Shown in pieces: positions 1 through 12,600 of a stretch of 64,000 nt of DNA (position 1 is its first letter; each line of letters starts with the position of its first letter). The notes beneath the pieces were generated by a model that saw nothing but the letters and a program-made list of their open reading frames with translations, was not told the DNA's origin and searched no databases. The position numbers and the translations under genes are program-made. The DNA comes from SYLG01 sp965226945 (GTDB taxonomy: Bacteria; Planctomycetota; Planctomycetia; Gemmatales; Gemmataceae), in assembly GCA_965226945.1 (NCBI GenBank), contig OZ245717.1, positions 7,626,001-7,690,000 on the forward strand. Reading direction: 5' to 3'.

Positions 1-112
1 TCCCCTCGACGATGTCGTCCTGGGCGACGATCACCTTACCGATTTCTTTGCGCAGCGTGAGAAAATCGGCTCGAAACCCTTCGAGCTGTTCCTTGATTGC
101 ATCAACACTCAT
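1..112 (-). CDS. MoxR-family AAA ATPase, N-terminus only
   Basis: The gene reads off the left edge on the minus strand, so only the first 37 residues are present. They include the run LRKEIGKVIVAQDDIVEG, which resembles the segment just before the Walker A loop of MoxR-type AAA+ ATPases (usually VIVGQ.E.VEG). These ATPases act with von Willebrand A-domain proteins as chaperones that assemble or activate other complexes. The ATG at 112 is preceded by an AAGGAGA ribosome binding site about 6 bases away, which supports the start. The Walker A and B motifs lie outside the window, so the call rests on the N-terminal signature alone. The gene is divergent from the giant TPR gene. Confidence 0.72.
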   Translation of the reverse strand, partial: MSVDAIKEQLEGFRADFLTLRKEIGKVIVAQDDIVEG

Positions 113-677
113 GCAATTCTCCTTGTCCACAAATGTTTCGGATCAACTCAAGCTTAAAAACTTCAAGGACCTTCCAGCCAAATTCTCTATGTAAAAATGC
201 CTCTGCCGCAAATCCTTAGGTGGGATTTGGCAGAAAAAAGAGAACGTATTCTACTTGGGAACGGGCAATGGATCTCTCAGGGTTGCAAAGTCTTCATGAG
301 GAATCCCTTAAAAAGGAAATTCTTAATGAGAAATCTTAGGGAGTCGGCACAATCGCCTTAATTGGATCCTTGCGCCGGAGAGAAAACACCCTTAACATGA
401 CCTTGATCCTAAGCATGAACCTAACGAGTCGAAATCGGTTTGTCAAAGGACTAATTCCGATTCGTCATTTTTCCCAGATCCAAAAGGATCCGAGGATATC
501 CGCCAAGATGCTTGCCGAGCCTCCACAAACTTTGGCCCGGATCTCCGCAATGGCGGTCATCACGGGCACCGATCGTGGATGCTTTGCGCATCTCTACGCG
601 GATCGCCTCGCTTGATCCCGTAAGGTTTTTGCCTTGGGTTGAAATTCCAATCAGCGTACCGTTTGAGAGCCCCATTC
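113..677. other. Divergent intergenic region without a convincing gene
   Basis: This stretch separates the minus-strand MoxR gene from the plus-strand TPR gene and is more AT-rich than the coding DNA around it. Short open frames exist here, but none has a ribosome binding site or recognisable protein. It should hold both promoters; I could not pick confident -10/-35 pairs. Confidence 0.6.
203..233. repeat. Imperfect inverted repeat in the MoxR upstream region
   Basis: CTGCCGCAAATCC and GGATTTGGCAG can pair over 11 base pairs with a two-base bulge and a seven-base loop. On the minus strand the hairpin is followed shortly by a T-rich stretch and lies about 90 bases upstream of the MoxR start. 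It could be a leader hairpin or a protein-binding site. No function can be assigned from sequence. Confidence 0.35.
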
Positions 678-3600
678 ATGAAACGGCAAAGCTCCTGGGT
701 CGCCTCGGCCCTTCTCGGTGTCGGCACCATCAGCGCATGGACCATCGCGCAATCCCCGAAAAACAAGCCGGACGTCAAGCAACCGCCCAAAGAGAACCCG
801 GCCGCAAGCGACGAGCCGATGGCCGATGTCTCGGAGAGCGATGCCAAGGAAAAGGCGGTCGCCGATCGGTTTCAAAAGGTGCTCGACACGACTCCCCGGC
901 GGGGAACGGCGCTCGATCGCCTCTACGGCTACCATGTCGAACGCGGCTCACTTGAGAAATTGCTGCAAGGCTACGACGAGCGGATCAAGGCTGATCCAAA
1001 GGATGGAAAGGCCTGGCTCATCAAGGGGCTGATCGAGTCGCAGCGCGGCAAGGACGCGCTTGCCGTTGCGGCCTACAAGAAGGCCGAGGAACTGCTGCCG
1101 GAAAATGCCATCGCTTCTTATTACCTTGGACAATCCCTGGTGCTAGTCGGCCAGCCCGAAGCGGCCGCGCAGGCGTTTGAACGATCGATCACACGCAAGC
1201 CCAACCGCAACGATCTACTCGATGTCTTCCAGGCGCTTGGCCGGGTTTATCAGCGATCCCAGCGCCCAGAAAAGGCGCTGGAAACCTGGAACCGCCTGGA
1301 AAAACTCTATCCCGACGATGCGCGCGTGCAGGAGCAGATCACCACGACCTTGATCGAAGAGGGACAGTTCGCGCAGGCTCTGCCACGGCTCGTCAAGCTC
1401 GCCGCAGCGACCGAAGACAAATACCGCCAGGCGACCTTCCTGATGGATATCGCCGACTTGAAGGTCAAGTTGAAAAAGACTCCCGAAGCGCTTGCTGATT
1501 TTGAAAAGCTGCTCTCCGACCTCAATCCAGAAAGCTGGCTTTACCGAGACGTGCGCCGCCGCATCGAGGAGGTGTTTCTCAAAAACGACGACTTGGCCGG
1601 CCTGGCCAAGTACTACGAAAAGTGGCTCGAAAAGAATCCCACCGATGTCGAAGCGGTGGCCCGGCTGGCCAAAAACCTGGTGGCCCAGGGCCGCGCTCCG
1701 GATGCCCGCGGCTGGCTGGAAAAGGGCATCGTCGCGGCGCCAGGCAATAAATCTCTGCGCCAGGCGTTGATCGATCAATACGCGGCGGAACAAAATTTTA
1801 CTGCCGCCGCCGGGCAGTACGAAGTGCTCGCCAAGAACGATCCGGGCAACCCCGACATCCTCAGGGATTGGGGGCGCCTGATCATGCGCGACACGGCCAA
1901 GCCGGAAGCGGAGCGCAAGGCGGCCGCGGTCGTGATTTGGAAAAAGATTCTCGAAAAGAAGCCGACCGACCCGGTCATCACCTCGCAGGTGGCCGACTTA
2001 TTGCGCGGCGCGAACATCTCCGACGAGGCGATTGCCCTTTACAAAAAGGCAATCGAGTTGGCCCCCAACGCCGCGCAGTACCGGGAATACCTGGGCGAGT
2101 ATTACCACAGCTTGAAAAAATCCGAGGAGGCTTTGGCCACCTGGCGCCCCATTGCCGACGGAACCAATCGCAATTCCAAGAACTTGAACCGCCTTGCGGA
2201 AGTCTTTGCCGGATTCGGTTACCGCAAGCAAGCGATCGAGGCCATGGCCGAAGCGATCAAGCTTGAAGGCAACGACTTCAGCATGCGCATGGTCATGGCG
2301 GAGTTCCTCCATGGCGATAGCCGCAACGACGACGCCTTGAAGGAAATCGATCAAGCGACCAAGCTGATCAGCAATCCCGAAGAAGCCGAAGCCATCCTTT
2401 TGGCGCAGATCAAGATTTACCAGGCGATGGAAAAGCTTGGCGACCAGATCGACAGCCTCCAGAAGGAAATCGACGCGGGCAAAGATGCGACCGCCGAGCG
2501 GCTATTGCGCCTGGCGCGCTTTTACGAGGCGAACCGGCAAGCGGAGAAGGCGACCGAGACGATTGCCAAGGCCGCGGAAAAAGACCCCAAGAGCGTGCCG
2601 GTACTGGTCGCCGCGGCGCGCATGCACGAAGCGGGGGGCAATCTTCTCGCGGCGAGCGAGACGAATCGGCAGTTGGCTTCGCTGGATCGGCGTTTCCGCA
2701 GCGAATATCTGCAGGCGGTGGCGAAGGTCGAACAGCGTCTTGGCCGGCGCGATCAGGCGATGCAAGCAGGGCGCGACCTGTTGGCGGCGTCGCCGGGAAA
2801 CCCGGAAGTTTACAAATTCTTCGCCGAACTTTGCTTTCAACTGGGCGACGACGAAGAAGGGTTCGAGTCGCTCAGGCGCTCGGTGCGAGCCAACCCCTCC
2901 GATCCGGCGGGGCTGATCACTTTGGCCAACTCGTTGGTCGAGAGGTTTCGCCAGGGCGAAGCGATTGAACTGTTCTGGCGCGCCTTCGACAAGACGACCG
3001 AACTGGAAGCGCGCCTGGGCCTGATCGACCGGCTGGCCGGACTTTACCTCGAAAACAACCAATTTGACAAGTTGATCGAACGGCTCGAACGCGAGCGGCT
3101 CGAGGCGGAAAAGGCGCGCGAATTCACGATGTGCATTGCCCAGGCCTATCAGACCGCGGGCGACCTCGGCACGGCGCGGGCGCAACTGGAACGGCTGCTT
3201 ACCGAAAACACGCGCGATGCCGGTTTGCTTTCTCAACTGGCCCAGCTTTGCGAAACCGAAGGCGACTTGGCCCTCGCGCTCAAGTATCAACGGCAGCTTG
3301 TTGCCGCCGCGCCCAGCAACATCGACCATCAGCTCAAACTGGCGCAGATCCTGACGCGTAGCGGCGGCGCCGACGAGGCCGCGGAGATTTGGGTGAAACT
3401 CGTCTCCGGAGACTCGGAACCTCACCGCACCTTGTCCTCGATCGATCAATTGATCAACGCCAACCGCCACGATTCGGCCCTGGCGATCCTGACGCGCTTG
3501 CTGGCCCAAAAACCAGGCAACTGGGAGCTGCTTTACCGCGAGGGCGCAGTGCTCATGGCGATGGGAAAGAAAGCCGAGGCGATGAATCGCTTTCAGGCGA

Positions 3601-6600
3601 TCCTGGCGAGCAGGCTACAAGACGACGAACTGGGTGAGCAGGCCAAGAACTCCCAGGCGCAGGCCAAGAAGAAGGCGAAGCTCAACCCCAAGGCCGCGGC
3701 GCTTGCTTCGGTCAATAGTTCCCGATTCAGTTACGACGATTCGGCTTACCCCCCGCTTATGCGCAGAATCGGCAGTGTTTACGAAATCCGCCAGGCGGTG
3801 GGGATGGAATCGGAGCGTTACTACGGCAATCAGCAGCGCGCCTGGGCACCAAGCGATTTCGGCAGCGCCCGCATGGCTTGCATGGGGTGGCTCTACGAAC
3901 AGGCCCGCGAAAAGGGAGAACAGGCCGAGTATCAGAAAAAGCTGCGCGCCGCGAAAGATCAGGCGGGGGCCGATCTACGCAACGTGTGGGACTATGCCTA
4001 TTTTTTGACCCTTCGCAACGATCGTAAAGAAGCGATGGGCACGACGGAGATCCTGGCCAAGAGCTCCGACCCGGCCGGGAGTCTCGCCTACCTGTATGCG
4101 CTGACCCTCCGGCAATCGGAAGCGAACCGCTATGCCTCCTCGCGCGGCCGCGACGCCAAGGAGGACCGCACGCCTCCCTTGCCGCCTGAGCAGTTGGCCC
4201 AGGCCCTCGTTTGTTTCAACAAGGTGCGCCAAACGCGCCCGGAATGGGCAAACGAAATGGTGAAACCGATTCTCGAAGAATTGAAGCGGGCAAAAAAGGT
4301 CGAAGAAGCCAAGGCCATTTACGAGAGCATTCTCAAGGGAGCCGATACGGTTCAGCGTATCCAGGCGGCGATGACCCTCGCCTTGGAGCGTGAAGACCTC
4401 CAAGTCGTGCTCAGTTTGTTCGACAAGCTGGAAAAAGTTCAAGGACCGGTGCCGGTCGCCTCGAGGCTTTCCCAACTGCCGACCCGCCAGGCGAGCCAGA
4501 CGATCGTTACCATCATGGGCCGCAACATGGATGCGAAAAAGCCCGAAGAATCGCGCAAGGTGATGGACCACTACCTGACGATGTCCCGAAAGCAGAATCT
4601 TGCCGCGCCGCGGTCGGCCTCGACGACTTCCTCAAGACAATCCGGGCAAGGCTATGTTTACACCTATGCCGGCAAAGGAAACCGGTCGTACAGTTACAAG
4701 CAATTGCCGTTTCCCAATCCCAACGAGTATTACGACCAGCCCGCGCTGCAGGTGCTTTATGGCGCCTACGATCTGCATCAGAAAGCCGATCTGGCCAGCG
4801 ATCTCATCGACCATTTTCGCAAGCAATCCGAAGCGGCAAGCGGCGCTGAAAAGCTCTACTCGCTGCTTGCACTGGGTTACATCAACTGGTGGATGGAGCA
4901 GAAGGACGTCGCGCTGAATCTTTTGACCCAGGCCACCCAGGCGGCCCCAAGCGATCACGCCCTCCTCCTGGAAGTCGCCGACCTGCGGGAAAAGAACAAC
5001 GAATTTGGCGAAGCCCTGAGGCTTGTCGACTCGATCACGCCGCTTGACCATCAGATGATGCTGAAGAGGGAAGAGGCGGCGATGCGGCTCGCCGAACGCA
5101 CCGGCAATGTCGAAAGAGCGCGCGAAAGCGCCAATCGGCTTTTCGGCATGCGTCTGGACACGGACCGCCAGCTCGAACTTGCGGGGCGGATGCACCAGTT
5201 GGGCATGCACGAACTGGCCGAAACGGTGCTTGGCCGGGCTCAACGGCAGGCAGGCAACAAATCGGCGACGCTGCTTCGCCTCATGTCGCAATATCAAAGC
5301 CAAAACCAGCTCGACATGGCGGTGCAGATTGCCCGGCAGGTCCTGCGCAAACCGGTCTCGTCGACGCCCAATCCACGCGGCGGCGACGAGGGAGACCCGG
5401 GCCGGATGCAGGCGATCACGGTCTTGGCGCGCTCCGGTCAATTGAAGGAGCTGATCGAACGCGCCGAGGCGCAGTTGAAAAGCTCGCCCAATTCGGTGCA
5501 GATCCATCAAACCTTGATGGAGTATTACCGCTCGGCCAACGATCGCGAAAAGCAAAAGGCCACCGCGCTGAAAATCGCGCTGCTCAAGCCCGAGGACGCG
5601 AAGTTGCGTTTTGCCATGGCCCAGGAACTGCAAAACCTGGGAGATACGAAAAATGCAATCATCCAATATCGCGAGGCGATCAAACGAGACCCGATTCTTT
5701 TGCAAAACGGTTACTGGCAACTGGAACAGCTTTTCGTCAGCGGCGGCCAGTACGAAGAGTTGAGCAAAATGCTCGACGAGATCGACCTGCGCAAAATTGG
5801 CCAGGCTTATTATGTCGGCAACATGGTCTACAACATGATGCAGTCAGAAAGTTCCCGCCAGATGGGGCTCAAGCTTTTCAAGCGAGCCTGGGAGGCGTTC
5901 CCATCGGGCCGTAGCGAGCTGTTGCGTTATGTGTCGCAAGGCCGCATTCCCGATTTTCCCGAGGTGTTCGAATTCCTCAAGGATGGGATTTTGCCACGCG
6001 AAGATTCCGAGGGAGATCCCTGGGCTCTGGCCGTCAATGTCACCGGGTACGACGGCGAGGGGCGCCTGCGCACCGCCGTCGGGCAAATGCTCGATATCGC
6101 GCGCAAACAGCACCGACTGCCGCAACTGCGCACCGACGTCGAGGCGCTGCTTGCCAAAAAGCCCGACTGGCTGGCCGGTCAGGCGCTGCGGGCCGTGATC
6201 GACATTCAAAGCGACCAGAAGGAGCGCGGACTCAAGGATTTTGCCAAAGTCATGGAGCAAAACCGGGGCCGCATCCCCCCGATGGCCTGTTTCGTATTGG
6301 CACAGGAACTGGAATATTACGCGGGGGCGGAACCGATCGCCGTGAAGGCACTCGAATCGGCCGCCGAGGATCTGATGAACAGTGACGACTCGGGCCAGAC
6401 CGAGTTCGAGTACAACCCGGTGCGCCGGCTGGTTTGGTGGTATCAGCAACTGGAGCGGATGGACGATGCGCGGAATTTGATGCGCCGTTATATGCAGGCC
6501 GAACCGATCGATCCCGGTTACGGCGGGGGATACTGGCAATACCGGCTGGTCTCGGGCCGGTTGAGTGCGGCGCGCGCCATGGTGGCGCTTGGCGACCCGG

Positions 6601-9600
6601 TGGAAGCGATTCGCCAATACGGCATCATCATGGAGCGTCCCGAGGACCTTGCGGCCGCCAAGGTCTATTACGGCCAGGGCAGTCAGTTCGAAATGCAGCT
6701 TGAAAACGGCCTCAAGGAGGCGATCAAGTCCCTCAATAACGAGACCTTACCTGCGGCAATGGGGGTACTGCTCAAGGCGCGCACCGAGAAGAACAAACCG
6801 GCCCTTGACTTGATCTTGACGATCGAATCGGGGGATCTGGCCAAAACGCGCATTTCCAGCGTGTTTTGCTCCGCGCTCAAAGCGGCGTCGAGCAACGAAA
6901 ATTTGCGCAAGGAGTCGATGAGCAAGCTTGCCGAAATCGCGGTGGCCTATCCCAAAGACCCTTCCGTGCGCGTGGCGTCGGCCTACGCCAAATTTTTGGG
7001 CACCGACGAAAAAGCCCAGGCGGCGGCGCTTGATGATCTCGTCAAGCTCCTGGACGAAGCGCCGCTTGAGGTGTTGCCCCCCTTTGCCAAGGCCAATTCG
7101 CGCCAGCGCGAGCAAGCCAAGCCTCACCTTGGATTGTGGCTGGTCGCACGCGAGTGCCTCGTTAAAGGGAAAGAAAAACTCCACGAACCGGCGCGCAAAA
7201 TCGCGGCCCGAGCCTTGGTGGCAGCGCAAAGGCAAAACGAACTGATCATGTCCCAGGCGGTGCTACGCGAATGGGGGCAACTGGAATTCGATTTGGGAGA
7301 AACGGCCAAGGGAGAAGAGAAATGGGCGGAGATGCTCAAGATTCTCCTGCCCAAGCCAGCGGCAACGCGTCTGGCAGGCGCACCGGGGGCGGCTCCCATT
7401 CCTGGGACAATGGTAAGACCCGCGGCAGGCGTACGTGTTGCCCCGGCGGCGACACCCAGGCCCGCGGCGACGGCACCAGCGGCTCCCGCTCGCCCCGCGA
7501 CGGCAGTGCCTCCACCCCCGCCTCCGCCAGCGAATGAGGCGCCATTGGCGAGGCCGCAAGTGAGCCGCACGAGCACCGCACCCATCGCCTTGGCGGCAAG
7601 AGAGAGTGCTCTGCCGAGCGCGGCGCGGTTGAACGCGATCGCGAGAAGCCTTCCTACTTCGGTTGAATGGCCGCAAACACTCCGCACGCATTCGAGCTAC
7701 GGCCGAGCCTCCGATTCTCGCCTGGAGTTTGTGCGGTTCCAACAAAAAGCAGCAATGAAAGCGGCGCGGGCACCGTCTTCGTCGGCCGCGATGGCGTTGG
7801 CGCCGCCGGGATCGGTCATTACGATCGATAATTTTCAGCCGATCTACGAATATGCGCGCGTGACGGCCGATCGCAAGCTCGGCGGACTTTCGATCAAATC
7901 GATGAAGGAGGCGCTCAAGGCCGGTCCGCCCACTGCCGGCAAACAGGAAGATCGCGGCGGCGGTAGCTACTCGGTCACCATGATTAACGGCGTCCAATAT
8001 TATGTGCGCCAGGACCGGGGAACGCAGCAGACGACGCCCGATGTCGCCCTGGCCAATCTGGTGCCGATGTGGCGCAAAATCGGCGTTCCCGCCCAAGATA
8101 TCTATGAGGTGCTTCTTCTCGCGGTGATGCCCGATGCCCGTCCCGCCGAAGTGTTTCTCAGCTCGGCCATCCAGCCGACGACGGGGCGCTATTACACCGT
8201 AAACGCGAACGGTTCGCTTGTCCCCGCGACGATCGATCCGGTCGAATCGATCGCCATCAAGGATATTTCGAAGCTATTGATCGAAGCGGCTGTTGCCGCA
8301 AATAAGACCGACGAGCTTGCCAAGAAGGCAGAGGGCAGGCTGGCCCAGCCGCTGGGCGAACTGCCGGCGATGGTCTTGCTATTCCACCTGGCGCTGGAAC
8401 AAAAAGACGAATCAAAGGCGGGAGTCCGCCTGGCCGCCCTGGGGCAAAGGCTGAAAAAAGACTCACTGGCCACCACGCGAAGCTATGTCGCGGCGGCGGC
8501 AACCGTGGCCCTGGACCGGCCGGCGCTCGAATCGGCCGCGCGGACGATTCTCGCCGATGTTTCGGCCAGTTACAACGCGGCGAACAATATTGGCGAGTCG
8601 ATCACCATCACCGCTCAGGTTCTGGACCGGCTGTTGGCGAAAAACGATACGGCCGCGGCGAAAAAGCTGCTCGACGGCCTGCGCGATCTGGCCAACAAAA
8701 CGCATAGCAATGAAGGCGCGATGCGCAACCGCCTCGGCGCCTTGTATCTCAAGGCAGGCTTCATGGAGGAGGCCCTGGGCGAATACGCTTACGCGCTCGA
8801 TTTCCGAAGCGCTTCCGCCGATCTGCAGCAGCGGGCGGTCAAGGCCGATCCGGTGGGGGATTCGGTGCCTTTGGTGGTCAAAGGCCTGCTCGAAATGCCC
8901 GCGCCCAAACGCTATGAACTGCTCAAAACCTGGACGCTTCCCTCGACGAGCCGCAAATCGATCCGCTATTTCGTCGGGCCGATTCCTCAATCGCTGCCTT
9001 TGCCTGAATTTGCCAAGCTTCCCCCCTGGCCCAAGGGACCTACGGTGGGAACGGTCAATCTTTTGATCGATGCCGCCCGCGACGCCGGCAAGCTCGAAGA
9101 GCTTACAGCGGCGGCCGATCAGGCCATCAAGGACAAGATCGAAAGCTCCGAGATGTTCCGCTTGCTCGTTTATTTGTCCCAGGGGAAAGGCAAGACGATT
9201 GAAGCCGATGTCAAAGCCCATCTCGAAGCGCTTCACAAGCGCCTGACCGAAAAGCCGAAGGAATCGGCCTCGGCGATGAGGCGCGTGCGCGGCGAGCAAG
9301 GAACCGTTCCCTTCGCTCAAAGCGAGATATGGATCGCCGAACTGGCCCTCAAGGAACCGGCCTTGGCGGCGGCGGCGGAGAAGGTTCTGGCGCCGATGCT
9401 GGAAAAAGCGCGGCAATCGCAACTGGGCGTTACGGAAATACAGGCCATGCAAGACCAGATTGCGTTGGCAAAGCTGGCCGCACCTGAGGCCGCAGGGGAC
9501 TATTTGCCCGCAGGCTGGATCAACCTTTCCAGTGACAGCGCCTGGTTTGCGCAAGATGGCCTTCTGGGCGGGGACGGAAAAGGAAAGAAATCGCAATTGC

Positions 9601-12600
9601 TATTCGGCTCGCCCGTGGGCGGTACCTTCGAATTCAGCATCGACAGCGCGACTCGGGAAGCGGCCTTTATCGCTTACGGCGGGCTGAAGCTGGCGCCCTT
9701 TGGCGGCTCCATCCAATCGACGCTTGGCAGTCAATCCAACCGGGTCGCGGTATCGGGTGAATCCTCGGCGCTCGAAAATCCTGGCCACTTTTACAGGCTG
9801 ACCGTGAAGGTCTCGCCCAAAAAGCTGGAAATCCTGGTCAATGGCAAGCTCTGGTACGAGGATGTCGATCCGGCCCCCACCAGCCCCTGGATCTTGCTTG
9901 AAGGCCAACTGGGCCGCCGGCCAGTCTATCGCAATTTCAAGCTGACTGGCAAACCGGAAGTGCCCGACCAGGTGAAGCTCGTGCAGGGCGATTACCTTGA
10001 TGGCTGGCACAGTCCTTACACCAGTTCCAGCGCGCCCAATCGCATTCAGCTTCGCCAGGAAGCGGAAATGCGCAAAAAAGGGCTCGACCGATTCGGCCGC
10101 AAGTTGACCAATCCGCAGGCTCAAGAGGAGGAGGGGCCCAAGCCGGTTTATGATTGGCAGGCCTTGAATGGCGAATTGCAAGGCCGCAAGCTGGAGGCCG
10201 CGGCCGAGCTGGGGGTCAAACCAAGCCACCTGGCTTATCGGCGCCCCATGCTCGAAGGCGATACCTTTTCGTGCGAATTTTTCTATCAACCGGGTGCCGT
10301 CCATGTTCACCCTTCGCTTGGCCGATTGGTGTTTCTGCTTGAGCCCGAAGGGGTGCAGTGGTACTGGATCAAGTCGGCGGACGATTCCTGGCTGGGTCTC
10401 AAGGACGATAAGGGAGTTGCCGCTCCGGCTGCCTACAGCAAGACGCCAGGCAAATTGCCTCTCAAGACCAACGACTGGAACGCGCTGAAGCTGAGCGTTG
10501 CCGGCGGCACATTCAAAGTCGAACTCAATGGAGCCAATATCCAGGAAGGCCCCATCCCCGTGGGTCTGGACCGCGACTTCGGCTTTTTCCACTGGCTCGA
10601 CCGGACTCAATCCCGCGTGCGCAATGTGGCGCTTGCGGGCAAATGGTCGAAAACTCCGGCGGAGGGTGGGTTCGACACCAAGCCGGTTTCCGCCCAGGTT
10701 GCCCGGGCGCGCCGCGACCTGATTGGCGAACGGAACTACACCGAGGCGGCCGAGGGCTTGCTCGCTTCGGCAAAAGCGCTGCCGCCGGCACAGCGGCTGA
10801 AAATGCTCGCCGACTGGGTGCTGCCCAACGAAAATCGGCCTGTATTCCAGCTTGGCGGCATGCTGGTGCAGCGCAATGTGCTGGGTGCGGAGCAGGGGAA
10901 AGAACTGGCGGCGGGCCGGCGCATCCTGCTTCCTAGCCGATTTGATTCTCCCGTTTTGGAGATGGTGGCTCTGGCCAAGGAAACCAATCAGCTCGCCGAG
11001 CTGAAGGCGAAAGTGGCAGGTTACGACGCTGCCAAGTCGACCTCGCTTGCGAAAACCCATCAAACGGCAATCCTCGCCTTGATTGCAATCGCCGAAGGCA
11101 ATGAAGCCGAGTCGAAAGCCAAGCTTGGCGAATTGAAAAAGGCAGCCGAGGCGATGGCTCCAAGCGCAGCGGGCCATGAGCGCTGGCCGTTGCTCTTGGC
11201 GATCTACGGCGCGATCGAAAAACCGGGTCTGGTTCCGTCCGCCTATGAGATTGCGGTGGCGCTCAATCTCAACGTCGAAAAGGCACTGAGCGACAATATC
11301 TCGTTCGAAGATCGCGACTGGTGGTTTGCCAACGTCCGGTTCGCCCGCGCCAAGGCGTCGGCCCTGCTCAACCCCGACCTTGCCGGCAGGGCCTTTGGGG
11401 ATAACGCCGTCTTCAAAAACTGGACCGCCGCCAGCGGTGTCGGCGCCATGAGCCGCAACGGGATTGCCAGCGCTCCTCACTGGCGCCTAAAAGAAGGCGC
11501 CCTCATCCATGAACCTGGATTCAACGATTTTGATTATCTTCTTTTCAACACACCCTTGCGCGGCGATTTCAATGTTGCCGCCAAGCTCCATCTGGGGGAC
11601 TGGAAAGAAGCCAGCGTGCGCTATGGCGGGGTGGAATTGCGACTCGACAGCGATCGCAAAAGTTTCAAACTTGCCCGGCAAGTCAGTGAGCCGGGGATGA
11701 AAATGATGATCTCCCCGCCTCTTAAAGATGAAAAGGCCAAGGTCTATGACTTCAAATTGGCCGTTGCGGGGGGCAAGATGAAGTTCTTGATCGACGGCCA
11801 GCAAGTCCATGAGGAAACGGTGGGACCGCTTGCCGATCCCTGGCTGGCCATCCGTTGCCCGTTGCACAACACGGGAGTCGTCGAAGGGTTAACCATCACC
11901 GGCTCTCCCACCGTGCCTGAGAGCATTAGTCTCACTCTGGGGGGAGATTTCCCCATGTGGCGTAACTATTACGCCTCGGTGCCAGTGGGGCCCGCTGGAC
12001 GGATGGGGCAAATGGGTTACTCCGCCGGCAACATGCTCATCAAGCGGGGCGAAGAGATGTATGCCGCCGGAGGCAAGCCGCAGCCGAATTTTCAGGACGA
12101 ATATGGCAACCGCTACGAACAAGGCCAGGAGCGCTTTCCTGAATCGGCTTACTATTACCAACGGCCCATGGCGGAAGATGGCACCATCGAGTATGATTTT
12201 TATTACAGCCCAGAAAAAGCGATGGTGCATCCGATGCTCGATCGGCTGGTTTTCCTCCTTGAGCCTGAGGGAGTGAAATTGCATACCTTGACCGACGCTT
12301 CTTATGAAAAGAGCCGCATTTCTCCCACGAATGCGGTGGACGAACCCGCCAATCGCCGCGGATCGGGGAAACTCCCCCTCAAGCCCAAGGAATGGAACCG
12401 GCTGAAACTGTCCGTCAGCGGCGACACGGTCAAAATCTCGCTCAATGGAACCGAGGTTTACGAAAAGGCGATCGAGCCGACCAATCAGCGCTTTTTCGGC
12501 CTGTTTCATTACAGGGATAAGACGGAAGCCCGCGTCCGTTCCATGACCTATGCGGGCCAGTGGCCGAAAAAGGTTCCCGCTTTGGAGTCGTTGTTCGAAG

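Noticed and set aside
370..615. 81-residue frame upstream of the TPR gene
   Set aside because: No ribosome binding site, no similarity and it overlaps the likely promoter region.
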